DNA from: Frondihabitans sucicola | GTDB lineage: Bacteria > Actinomycetota > Actinomycetes > Actinomycetales > Microbacteriaceae | Direction: 5' to 3' | Length of the DNA stretch: 64,000 nucleotides | NCBI RefSeq assembly: GCF_030296615.1 | Contig: NZ_AP027732.1 | Location: 372,001-436,000, forward strand | In this document: positions 46,318 to 56,160 of the stretch, in pieces | How the letters are laid out: each line of letters opens with the position of its first letter | Numbering within the stretch: the first letter of the stretch is position 1 | Translations under genes and position numbers: made by a program | Notes under the pieces: model-generated | Database searches by the model: none | Seen by the model: only the letters and a program-made list of their open reading frames with translations | Told to the model about the DNA's origin: nothing

Positions 46318-47448
46318 CTACGCCTTGACCGACACGGTCACGGTGAACTTCGGGTTGCGCGTCACCTGCCGCGTCTCGCCCACGACCGCCGCGAGCGTGT
46401 CGCGGTGCTTCAGGTGCGAGTTGTAGACAGTCCAGAGTTCGCCGCCCGGTCGGAGCACGCGCGAAGCGGCCTCGAACAACTTCAGGGCGACACCCGGCTC
46501 GACCGCGGCATCGACGTGGAACGGCGGGTTCAAGAGCACCAGATCGCAGGATCCCGGCGCCTGCGACGACAGCGCGTCGTCGCGAACCACGGTCACCCGG
46601 TCGGCGACCCCGTTCAGCTCGGCCGTGGCAGCGGTGGAGGCGACCGCGGAAGCGGACTGGTCGGACGCGATGACGCGCGCCGCCGGGCGAGCGAGTGCCG
46701 CGCTGACGGCGAGCACGCCCGACCCGCAGCCGAGGTCGACGATGACCTCGGCGGCCGGCGAAGCCTGCGGCAGTACCTCGAGGAGGGCGCGCGTGCCGAT
46801 GTCGATCTTCGATCCGGCGAACGTTCCGCCGAAGGCCGCGACGGCGAGGCCGACACCGAGCTCGTCGTGCCGCTGCGTGCGGGGCCACGGAGACTCGACG
46901 GGCGGGTCGACCGGCTCGGACGCCGTGAGCACCCGCGACTTCTGGCGGGCCAGCCCCGCGTACACCACGGAGAAGTGCTCCCGCAGCACGTCGTTCATGC
47001 CGATCGTCATGTGCTTGAGGCGGCCCCCGGCGTAGACGACGACCTCGGGGTGCGCGTGCGTGGCGATCAGCCCGACGATCTCGTCGAGGGCGGCCAGCGA
47101 CCTCGGCAGCTGCAGGAGGACGACCCGCGCGCCCGCGAAGAGCTCCGGGGAGAGCGGCAGCGACCTGGAGACGTCGGACAGTCCTGCTTCGGCGGCATTG
47201 GCGGCCAGGGCCAGCTCGCCGACGAGAGGATCTTGGAAGACTCGGATACCCGTCAGGCCGTGCAGGTGGGCGGCGCCGAGGGTCAGCGCCCCGTAGTGGT
47301 CGCCGACGGTGACGAGCTCGCCGGGCGCCAGACCCGCGAGCGACGTCGCGGCCTCATCGAGGAGGAGGCGGTCGGTGGCGTCGACGGCGACGAGGTTCGG
47401 AGCCTCGAAATCGGGCCGGCGGCGGAGGTCGGCGAAGTCGAAAGGCAT
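46318..47448 (-). CDS. class I SAM methyltransferase (RlmG/RsmC-like)
   Basis: 376 residues. Duplicated methyltransferase-like architecture: a degenerate N-terminal half (VTVGDHYGALTLGAAHLHG) and an active C-terminal half with SAM motif I VIVDLGCGSGVLAVSAAL near 235 and the catalytic LLNPPFHVDAAVEPG (NPPF) near 310. RlmG and RsmC, which make N2-methylguanine in rRNA, have exactly this layout. It preserves KHMTIGMNDVLREHFS in the middle. Ribosomal target likely, specific G unknown. Confidence 0.88.
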   Translation of the reverse strand: MPFDFADLRRRPDFEAPNLVAVDATDRLLLDEAATSLAGLAPGELVTVGDHYGALTLGAAHLHGLTGIRVFQDPLVGELALAANAAEAGLSDVSRSLPLSPELFAGARVVLLQLPRSLAALDEIVGLIATHAHPEVVVYAGGRLKHMTIGMNDVLREHFSVVYAGLARQKSRVLTASEPVDPPVESPWPRTQRHDELGVGLAVAAFGGTFAGSKIDIGTRALLEVLPQASPAAEVIVDLGCGSGVLAVSAALARPAARVIASDQSASAVASTAATAELNGVADRVTVVRDDALSSQAPGSCDLVLLNPPFHVDAAVEPGVALKLFEAASRVLRPGGELWTVYNSHLKHRDTLAAVVGETRQVTRNPKFTVTVSVKA

Positions 47449-47470
47449 GCGACAACCCTACGGGCACGCG

Positions 47471-47884
47471 TCAGGTGACGATGTCGAGCAGCTCGCCGGT
47501 GCCGGTGAGGCGGAAGCGCGGCGATTCGGTGACGACCGTCGTCTCCGGCGACGGTGGGACGAAGAACCCGGCCGAGCTGAGCGCCCTGCCGTGGATCACG
47601 GATCCTGCCATGGCCCAGATCTCTCCGTCGTTCGTCGACACCGACCCGTCGAGCGTGCCGGCGATCTCGAGCAGGCCACCCTCGTGCACGGAGATTCTGG
47701 CCGTGCAGGTGCCACTCAGCAGCACGTACCCGCCGGGTTCGATGGTGAGGCGGTCGGCCACGACCCCGCGAAGGTCGAGCGACCCGCCCTCGCAGACGAC
47801 GACGCCGCGCTGGGCGGTGCCGGTGAGAACGGTTGGCTCCTCGACGACCAGAGGATGAGAGAGAGCCCCTGACAGCTTCTTCAT
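47471..47884 (-). CDS. hypothetical beta-repeat protein
   Basis: 137 residues. Regular short strands with Gly turns about every 18-20 residues (GVVVCEGGSLDLRG, LTIEPGGYVLLSGTCTARI, VHEGGLLEIAGTLDGSV, GEIWAMAGSVIHG) give a right-handed beta-helix or bactofilin-like look. No signal or TM. Family not recognised with certainty; the fold guess is inference. Confidence 0.6.
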   Translation of the reverse strand: MKKLSGALSHPLVVEEPTVLTGTAQRGVVVCEGGSLDLRGVVADRLTIEPGGYVLLSGTCTARISVHEGGLLEIAGTLDGSVSTNDGEIWAMAGSVIHGRALSSAGFFVPPSPETTVVTESPRFRLTGTGELLDIVT

Positions 47885-47935
47885 GGCTCGACCATAGGCC
47901 CAGGGCAGCCCCGTGTCGACGACGAGGTGCGCGCA

Positions 47936-50100
47936 TCACCCGACACCGACCGAGAACCGGCCGGTGGCCGCCAACAGCTCGCCGAGGGAGGGAGCGATCT
48001 TGCGCGCGTACTCGAGCGTGAGGTGGCTGCGATCCGTTCGGACCGGCGTCGTGCCGACGAACGCCGGACAGGCTCCGCTGGCGCAGACGAGCGAGCGCGA
48101 GTCGACGAGGGCGAGGTCGAGCTTCTGCGCCACGGAGCGCTCGGCGGCCAGTCGCGTCGTCCACGAGCCGGGCAGCCGGAACGCGCACGATGTCGGGGTG
48201 CTGCGGGGCGTGTAGCACTCGGTGACGTCGGTGCCGGAGGGAGGGGCGGCGAGCAGGATCACCTCTCCCACCGATCCCGAGAAGCGCGAGACGAGTGCAG
48301 AGAGGCCCTCGGCCCACGCGTCGGAAATGACGCTCGATGCTTCGCCGACCGCGGTCACCGGCCGGTACGTGTTGGCGATCACGACGACGTCGGGCTTGGA
48401 CGCCGTCAGATCGGCGATGGTCGCCGTGCGGTTGGCCGCGCACGCCCGTCGCTCGGACTCGTCCGGGGCGAAGTCGATGTCGACGAACGGGCAGCCGAAG
48501 ACGCCGCGCGATTGAACCCTCCAGGGCGATCCCGGCCTGTCGGCGAGCGTCCGGAAGGCCTCCAGGTAGGTGACGGCCATCGAGTCTCCGACGAGCGCCA
48601 CGGTCTTCGTCGCAGAGCCCCGGCCGAAGGTGCAGGACGCCGCGGAGTAGCCCGTCGGCGACGCACACGCCCCCACCGCGGCCGTCGCCTGCGGAGAGCC
48701 GATCGCGTCGTCCATCGTCGGTGTCGTCGCCGGCCACGCGGCCGCCGCGAGAGCCGCTCGGATCTCGCCGGAGAGGGCATCCCCTCCGGCGTCGTCGACG
48801 GACCTCCCGGGGTCGGCCCCGTTCCTCGGGTCGGCCCGGCCTCGAGGGACAGGGGCGCGGGCGTCGGATGCGCGCGCGAATCGATCACGGCCGCGGCGGT
48901 CACGACCGTCGTCACGCCGACCAGCGAGCCGACTCCCCACCGCCGAAGAGAGCGACCGTAGTCGGTCCACCAGGTCTGCCACGCGGTCGACCTGTCCTTC
49001 TGACTCTGCTTGGCCAGAAGAGGCGAAGCGATGACCGGCTTCTCGACCAGGTGGTACGTGACGGCCGCCAGCAGCACCGAGACGACGACGATGACGACTC
49101 CGAGAACGGGTGCTCGAACCGTGCCGCCGGCGAGCAGGATCAGGACCGGGAAGTGCCAGAGGTACAGCGAGTACGACACGCTCCCCAGCGCGACGCTGAA
49201 CCGGTTCGTCAGGGGCGGGAGGGTGATCCGCGTGCTCCCGCAACCGGCCGCGATCACCAACGCTGCACCGAGCACGGGAGCGAGCGCCATGGGCGCCGGC
49301 ACGCCCGACGACTCGTCGACGACGACGAAGGAGGACACGACGACCGCGAGCCCCACCCAGGCCGCGACGAGCCGAACGGCGCGCGGCAGGCGCCGGCAGA
49401 GCGGCTCGCACGCGGCGAGCAGCGCGCCGACCCCCAGCTCCCAGGCGCGCGTGAACGTCGAGAAGTAGCTGGCGGTGGGATTTGACGCCGTGTCAACCGT
49501 CGCCCACACGTACGACGCCGTGATGAGGACGCCGACGACGGCCACGACGAGCCGACGAGACGCCGCCTCTCGCCCCGCCCCCATCGCGGCGATCGTGACG
49601 AGAAGCAGGAGCGGCCACGCGAGGTAGAACTGCTCCTCGACCGACAGCGACCAGAAGTGCTGGAGCGGAGACTCGGGGCCGTTCGCCGTGAAGTAGTCGG
49701 TCCCCGTCGCGGCGAAGTGCCAGTTCGACGCGAACACGCCCGACCAGAGCGCGTCCCCGACCACGTCGGCGAAGCGAGCGGGGTTGAACACCAAGCGCGC
49801 TGCGACGAGCGTGACCCCCACGACCAGGACTGCCGCGGGAAGGATCCGCTTCACTCGGCGACGGTAGAAGTCGGCGAGGGAGACGCGGCCCGTGCGCTCG
49901 TACTCGCGGAGCAGGAGTCCCGTGATGAGAAAGCCCGAGATGACGAAGAACACGTCGACGCCGAGGAAGCCGCCCCGAGGCCAGCCGAAGACGTGGCCGA
50001 TGAGCACGCCGACCACGGCCAGGGCTCGAAGGCCCTGGATGTCGGCGCGCCTCGGCGAGAGACCGCTCGAGGGGGATGTCGGTCTGGTGGGGAGGCGCAC
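47936..50100 (-). CDS. acyltransferase-3 / SGNH O-acyltransferase, frameshifted
   Basis: About 721 residues. Membrane domain: DIQGLRALAVVGVLIGHV, VDVFFVISGFLITGLLLRE, RRRVKRILPAAVLVV, QHFWSLSVEEQFYLAWPLLL, SYSLYLWHFPVLILL. Outer SGNH domain: KTVALVGDSMAVTYLEAF (Ser), FGCPFVDIDF, and VRTDRSHLTLEYARKIAPSL (Asp-His). One base missing at about 48812 in CCC (GPTPGRSVDDAGG). Same domain order as the acyltransferase at 22606, so the window has two such enzymes; this one is not next to polysaccharide genes. Confidence 0.9.
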
Positions 50101-50207
50101 GGGATCGCTGCTTCCTGGTCGGAGCGGATCTCGGCGGTACGGCGCCGACGGACAGTGACCCCGCCGTCAGGACGACCCGACGGCACGGGTCAGCACCCTG
50201 GGGATTT

Positions 50208-50220
50208 ATGTACAGTACAT
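50208..50220. promoter_or_regulatory. palindrome ATGTAC-A-GTACAT upstream of acyltransferase
   Basis: Perfect 6-bp inverted repeat with a single central base in the 160-bp gap 50101-50261, the only AT-rich spot there and about 110 bases upstream of the acyltransferase start. On the minus strand TACATAAAT could serve as a -10. Candidate operator/promoter. Confidence 0.4.
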
Positions 50221-50261
50221 CAGGAGCGTGCCGGACGCAGCGGCGGCACGGGCCGCGTCGA

Positions 50262-51011
50262 TCAGGTGGCGTCCCAGAGACGACGGTAGAAGGCGATGCG
50301 GGCGGGGTCGGGGGCGATGCCGTAGGCCTCGAAGAAGACGCCCTCCCAGCCGTCGCCGTAGTTCCAGCCGAGGCTCATCGAGGCGACGGCGAGGTCGGCC
50401 CAGCGGTCGGCGACGCCGAGGGCGTCGAAGTCGACGTGGCCCGACCAGGTGCCGTCGTCGAGGAGGAGGGTGTTGGGCACGCAGGGGTCGCCGTGGCAGA
50501 CCACCAGGCGGTCGATCGGGGGCTCGGGGCCGAGAGCAGGATCGGGGGTCGACGACCAGCGAGACGAGCGCGCCTTCCGCGACGCGACCGACCAGTCGAA
50601 GGGGCACTCGTCGACCGGCAGAGCCTCGTGCAGGCGGCGCAGCCCCGAGCCGGCGGCCTGCACGGCCAGGCGCGGCGACGACCGCCAGCGACGGGCGACG
50701 GCGCTTCGCCCGGGGAGGCCGGCCGTGACGAGCCAGCGCCCTTCCGCGTCGGCGCCCTCGGCCAGGACGCGTGGGACGGGCGAGTAGGCGGCGGCCCACC
50801 GCAGGCGCTCGGCCTCACCGGTGAGGTCGAGTTCGACGTCGGGAGGCGCCCACTTGGCGAACCGCCGGACGTCTCCCTCGCCGAGCTCGAACGTGATCCC
50901 GCCCAGTTCGTTGAGCCAGACCGGACGGATCGCGTCGCCCGCGGCGATGGCCGTCACCGCAGCCGGGACCGGGATGACGTCGTCCTCGTCGGGGATCTGA
51001 ACGGTCTCCAT
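50262..51011 (-). CDS. aminoglycoside 3'-phosphotransferase-like kinase
   Basis: 249 residues. APH motifs: RLVVCHGDPCVPNTLLLDDG (Brenner motif, catalytic Asp), WSGHVDFDALGVADRWADLAVAS (second metal Asp and the G-V-A-D-R-x-x-D signature of the APH(3') group). The N-terminal lobe is divergent (ITFELGEGDVRRFAKWAPP takes the nucleotide-binding Lys strand). Likely an ATP-dependent phosphotransferase for an aminoglycoside-like or other small substrate. It starts 5 bases behind hspR on the same strand, so it is read as the last gene of the heat-shock operon. Confidence 0.85.
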   Translation of the reverse strand: METVQIPDEDDVIPVPAAVTAIAAGDAIRPVWLNELGGITFELGEGDVRRFAKWAPPDVELDLTGEAERLRWAAAYSPVPRVLAEGADAEGRWLVTAGLPGRSAVARRWRSSPRLAVQAAGSGLRRLHEALPVDECPFDWSVASRKARSSRWSSTPDPALGPEPPIDRLVVCHGDPCVPNTLLLDDGTWSGHVDFDALGVADRWADLAVASMSLGWNYGDGWEGVFFEAYGIAPDPARIAFYRRLWDAT

Positions 51012-51016
51012 CGGAG

Positions 51017-51427
51017 CTAGCGGGACGGCTTCCAGAGCACGATCGAGGTCTCGCGACGCGGCCTCGTCCCGTGCCGCAGCGGGACGACGGCGCCGGTCGC
51101 GCCGGCCGCGAAGACGCGAGAGCCCGGGCGGTTGAGCAGCTCGTCGGCGAGCGCCGACTCGAGCTCGCGGACGCGTGACTGCAGCGCCGCCACGTGGTTC
51201 TCGAGCTCGAGGATGCGCTTGATGCCCTCGAGGCTCACGCCCTCGCCCGACAGCCGGCCGATCTCGCGGAGCTGGTTGACGTCGCGCATCGAGTAGCGGC
51301 GCGACTTGCCCGCCGTGCGAGTCGGCACGACGAGCCCGAGGCGGTCGTACTGGCGGAGCGTCTGGGGGTGCATGTCGGCCAGCTCGGAGGCGACCGCGAT
51401 CGCGAAGATCGGTGAGAACTCGTCCAT
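51017..51427 (-). CDS. hspR: heat-shock repressor HspR (MerR family)
   Basis: 136 residues. I chose the ATG at 51427, which has AGGAGG upstream, over one nine codons earlier. MerR-type wHTH: FAIAVASELADMHPQTLRQYDRLGLVVPTRTAGKSRRYSMRDV, then INQLREIGRLSGEGVSLEGIKRIL-like recognition part and a coiled helix (LESRVRELESAL). HspR binds HAIR sites with DnaK as co-repressor; three such sites are in this window (42204, 55089, 55151), before clpB and dnaK. Fourth gene of the dnaK operon, giving autoregulation. Confidence 0.93.
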   Translation of the reverse strand: MDEFSPIFAIAVASELADMHPQTLRQYDRLGLVVPTRTAGKSRRYSMRDVNQLREIGRLSGEGVSLEGIKRILELENHVAALQSRVRELESALADELLNRPGSRVFAAGATGAVVPLRHGTRPRRETSIVLWKPSR

Positions 51428-51474
51428 GGTCGGCCTCCTAACCGGCAGGATCACGCGATGCGCGTGATGCGAAT

Positions 51475-52473
51475 CTAGTTGCGACGCGCCCGATCGATGA
51501 GATCGGCACGGGGGTTCTCGGCGGGAAGCGCCGCGGCGAGCGCCTCGACGGCCTCCTTCGCCTTGTCGCTGAGGTGCGACGGGACGGCCACCTGGACGGT
51601 GGCGAGCAGGTCGCCCTTGCCCTCCTTCGTCTCGACGCCGCGCCCCTTGACGCGCAGCACGCGACCGGAGGGCGTGCCGGGGGCGACGCGGAGTCGCACG
51701 GGGTCGCCACCGAGCGTGGGAACCTCGATGGTCGCGCCGAGCGCCGCCTCGGTGAAGGTCACCGGCACGTCGAGGCGGAGGTTCAGGCCGTCGCGCTCGA
51801 AGACGGGGTGCGGTCGGACCGCGATCGTGAGCACGATGTCGCCGGCCTCGCCACCGTCGAGGCTCGACTCGCCGCGCCCGCGCAGGCGGATCTTCTGGCC
51901 GTCGTGGACCCCCTGCGGGATCCTGACCTTGATGGGTTTGCCCTGCGACTGGGTGAGCGTGATCGTGTCGCCGACGATCGCCGTGTGGAAGTCGAGCGTG
52001 GTCGAGGCGATGATGTCGCGCCCCTTCGTCGGGCCGCCGTTGCCACGGAAGCCGCCGGAGGTCTGGCCGAAGCCGCCGCCACCGAACATGCCGCTGAAGA
52101 TGTCTTCGAAGCCGCCGCCCGACGAGAACCCGCCGCTGCGGCGACCACCGGGCTGCTGCCCGAACATGCCGCCGAAGACGTCTTCGAAGCCGCCCCCGCC
52201 GCCCTGACCGCCGGCACCCGCCGTGAACCGGGCACCGTTGCCCATGGCGCGGATCTGGTCGTACTCTTTGCGCTGCTCCGGGTCGGAGAGCACCGAGTTG
52301 GCCTCGCTGATCTCTTTGAACTTCGACTCGGCCGCGGCATCGCCGGGGTTGGAATCGGGGTGGTACTTACGCGCGAGCTTGCGATAGACCTTCTTGAGCT
52401 CGGCCGGCGTGACGTCTTTCGAGACGCCGAGGACGGCGTAGAAGTCCTTGTCGAACCAGTCCTGGCTTGCCAA
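51475..52473 (-). CDS. dnaJ: DnaJ-family co-chaperone without zinc finger
   Basis: About 332 residues from TTG at 52473, preceded by GAGG; an ATG four codons upstream is an alternative but is too close to its AAGGA. J domain with HPD (ARKYHPDSNPGD) in residues 5-70, a long Gly/Phe region with FEDVFGGMFG and FEDIFSGMFGGG repeats (75-150), then DnaJ_C beta domains (FHTAIVGDTITL, VRIPQGVHDGQKIRLRGRGE). The CxxCxGxG zinc modules of classical DnaJ are absent, as in CbpA-type proteins. Stimulates DnaK ATPase. Third gene of the operon. Confidence 0.92.
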   Translation of the reverse strand: MASQDWFDKDFYAVLGVSKDVTPAELKKVYRKLARKYHPDSNPGDAAAESKFKEISEANSVLSDPEQRKEYDQIRAMGNGARFTAGAGGQGGGGGFEDVFGGMFGQQPGGRRSGGFSSGGGFEDIFSGMFGGGGFGQTSGGFRGNGGPTKGRDIIASTTLDFHTAIVGDTITLTQSQGKPIKVRIPQGVHDGQKIRLRGRGESSLDGGEAGDIVLTIAVRPHPVFERDGLNLRLDVPVTFTEAALGATIEVPTLGGDPVRLRVAPGTPSGRVLRVKGRGVETKEGKGDLLATVQVAVPSHLSDKAKEAVEALAAALPAENPRADLIDRARRN

Positions 52474-52562
52474 GTGGCGCCTCATTCCTTGTGTTTCTGA
52501 AGCTTAGTAAGTAAGGGGCGGCGGGCCCCGGAAGGAGCCCGCCGCCGATGACGCTGGTGTTT

Positions 52563-53174
52563 CTAGGCCGGGACCGAGACCGCGACCTTGGCCGCGCGGA
52601 GAACCCGCTCGCCGAGGACGTAGCCGGGCTCGATCACGTCGGCCACCGTGTTGACGGTGACGTCGGGCGAAGGCAGCTGCACGATCGCCTCGTGGAACTT
52701 CGGGTCGAACACGTCGCCCTTGGCCCCGATCTGCGTCAGCCCGAAGCGGTCGAAACCGCTGCGGAGCTTCTGCGCGATGACGACCATCGGCCCCTCCTGG
52801 AGGTCGCCGTGCTGCTCGGCGCGACTCAGGTCGTCGAGGGCCGGCAGGATCGCGCGGATCACCTCGGCCACGACGACCTCGCGGTTGGCCTCCCGGTCGC
52901 GTTCGACACGCTTGCGGAAGTTGACCAGCTCGGCCTGCGCCCGGAGCATGTCCTGGCGCATGTCGGCGACGAGGTCGACGGAGGCCTGGTCGAGGATGGC
53001 CTCGTCTTCTGGGCTCAACTCGACATCGGGGCCTTCGGCCTCGACGAGCTCCTCCGCTCCGTCGACGTCGGCGGTGCCGCCGTCTTCGGAGGGAGTGGCC
53101 GCAGGGGATTCGTCACCAGCACCGCGAGGTTCGATCGGCTCTTCTTCGGGGGTGCCGTTCGTTTCGTCAGCCAT
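52563..53174 (-). CDS. grpE: nucleotide exchange factor GrpE
   Basis: 203 residues. Acidic N-terminal tail (to about 70), long helix (LRAQAELVNFRKRVERDREANREVV) and the beta-wing with the family signature GDVFDPKFHEAIVQLPSPDV and IEPGYVLGERVLRAAKVAV. Releases ADP from DnaK. Starts 3 bases after dnaK. Confidence 0.95.
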   Translation of the reverse strand: MADETNGTPEEEPIEPRGAGDESPAATPSEDGGTADVDGAEELVEAEGPDVELSPEDEAILDQASVDLVADMRQDMLRAQAELVNFRKRVERDREANREVVVAEVIRAILPALDDLSRAEQHGDLQEGPMVVIAQKLRSGFDRFGLTQIGAKGDVFDPKFHEAIVQLPSPDVTVNTVADVIEPGYVLGERVLRAAKVAVSVPA

Positions 53175-53177
53175 CGA

Positions 53178-55037
<1,860 letters not shown>

Positions 55038-55088
55038 GTGGCTGTTCTCCTTTGTCGTGCTCGATGTAGCTAAAGTCTGAGTGCCGGG

Positions 55089-55109
55089 GTTGAGTCCGAC
55101 AGGCTCAAG
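55089..55109. promoter_or_regulatory. HAIR element 1 before dnaK
   Basis: GTTGAGT-CCGACAG-GCTCAAG, matching the HspR operator in 12 of 14 arm positions, 52 bases before the dnaK ATG. Confidence 0.85.
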
Positions 55110-55150
55110 TTTACTGGCGCACGACACGGAGTCAAGTTCTGAAGCTGAAA

Positions 55151-55171
55151 GTTGAGCCTGAACGACTCAAG
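55151..55171. promoter_or_regulatory. HAIR element 2 before dnaK
   Basis: GTTGAGC-CTGAACG-ACTCAAG, a second HspR operator 62 bp from the first (about six helical turns), so two dimers could sit on the same face. Confidence 0.85.
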
Positions 55172-55194
55172 TTTTTGCGAAGTCGTGCGGGCGC

Positions 55195-55314
55195 ACGAAA
55201 AAGCCGCCCGGAGGCGGCTCGAAGAAGAAGGGGAGGGCTGCCGCGACCCCGGACACAGCACGACCGTGGCCCCCACCGGTTGTGTCGTCCCCGCAGATGT
55301 CGCGGCAGCCCCTC
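55195..55314 (-). ncRNA. structured RNA candidate with intrinsic terminator
   Basis: Read on the minus strand: GGGCTGCCGCGAC (55247-55235 region of the 3' arm) pairs with GTCGCGGCAGCCC (5' arm, 55311-55299 on +) as a 13-bp perfect stem, enclosing about 50 bases with further complementary pieces (GACACA/TGTGTC or ACGAC/GTCGT). Then comes a second hairpin AGCCGCC-TCCG-GGCGGCT followed by TTTT (55219-55195), a classical rho-independent terminator, rare in this GC-rich sequence. The unit ends about 25 bases before the dnaK HAIR sites. No known family recognised; it is not SRP RNA, whose conserved loop is missing. Confidence 0.45.
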
Positions 55315-55322
55315 TATGGCGC

Positions 55323-55345
55323 TCTCGATGATTCGGGCATCGAGG
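55323..55345. promoter_or_regulatory. inverted repeat CTCGATG-N7-CATCGAG
   Basis: Perfect 7-bp arms (55324-55330 and 55338-55344) in the divergent region between the structured RNA candidate and the response regulator gene. Operator or RNA hairpin; nothing else is seen in 55346-55480 except the ribosome site AGGAGG before 55495. Confidence 0.35.
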
Positions 55346-55494
55346 TCGGCGTCTCTTCCGACAGAAACAGAATCCCACCGTCCGAAACAGTTCGACAGAA
55401 TCACAAGTGATGGCACCCGAACGGGGGTACGCATCCGAGGACACGGTACCGTGGCGTAAATCGAGGAACCATAGACTTTTGCCAGGAGGCTCCG

Positions 55495-56160
55495 ATGAGC
55501 GATGCGACCGCCCTGCCGGTTCTGCGAGTGGCCCTGGTCGAAGACCACGAGATCGTCGCCGTCGGGTTCGCCGAACTCCTGCGAGAGTATCCCGACATCC
55601 GCGTCGTGGCCGTCACCCCCACCGTGCGAGAACTCGATCTGACCGCCACCCCGGTCGACCTGGTCGTGCTCGACCTGCGGTTGGGCGACGGCTCCAGTGC
55701 CACGGACAACATCCGGTCGCTGCTCGACGCCGAGGTCGACGTGCTGATCCTGACGGCCGCCGAAGATCCGCACGCGATCCGGGCCGCCGCCAAGGCCGGG
55801 GCGCTCGGCATCGTGCGCAAGTCGCAGCCCGTCGAAGAGCTCGTCGAAGCGATCCGCGACGCAGCGAGCGGTGCGACCGTCGCCGGCCTCGACTGGGCGG
55901 CCGCGATCGACGGCGACGCGGGGCTCGCCGACGCCGGCCTCAGCGCCCGGGAGCGCGAGATCCTGGCCCTCTACGCCTCCGGCGAGAAGGCGCAGTCGGT
56001 CGCCTACCTGACGAACCTCTCGAAGTCGACGGTCGCCAACTACGTGAGCAGGATCCGCGCCAAGTACGCCAACGCCGGGCGCCCCGCGCACACCAAGGTC
56101 GACCTGCACCGCCGCGCGGCGGAGGACGGCCTGATCAACGAGGACGGACCGCGGGGGTGA
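55495..56160 (+). CDS. NarL/FixJ-type response regulator
   Basis: 221 residues, AGGAGG before the ATG. Receiver domain: RVALVEDHEIVAVGF (acidic pair), VVLDLRLGDGSS (phospho-acceptor Asp near 62), ILTAAEDPHAI (Thr) and GIVRKSQPVEEL (Lys). LuxR-type HTH at the end: LSAREREILALYASGEKAQSVAYLTNLSKSTVANYVSRIR. DNA-binding regulator paired with the kinase that starts inside its stop codon (GTGA). Confidence 0.93.
   Translation: MSDATALPVLRVALVEDHEIVAVGFAELLREYPDIRVVAVTPTVRELDLTATPVDLVVLDLRLGDGSSATDNIRSLLDAEVDVLILTAAEDPHAIRAAAKAGALGIVRKSQPVEELVEAIRDAASGATVAGLDWAAAIDGDAGLADAGLSAREREILALYASGEKAQSVAYLTNLSKSTVANYVSRIRAKYANAGRPAHTKVDLHRRAAEDGLINEDGPRG

Noticed and set aside
55195..55314. SRP (4.5S) or 6C RNA identity for the structured RNA
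   Set aside because: The conserved SRP apical loop (GGAAG..AGCA type) is missing, and the paired C-rich loops of 6C RNA are not there in the transcribed orientation.
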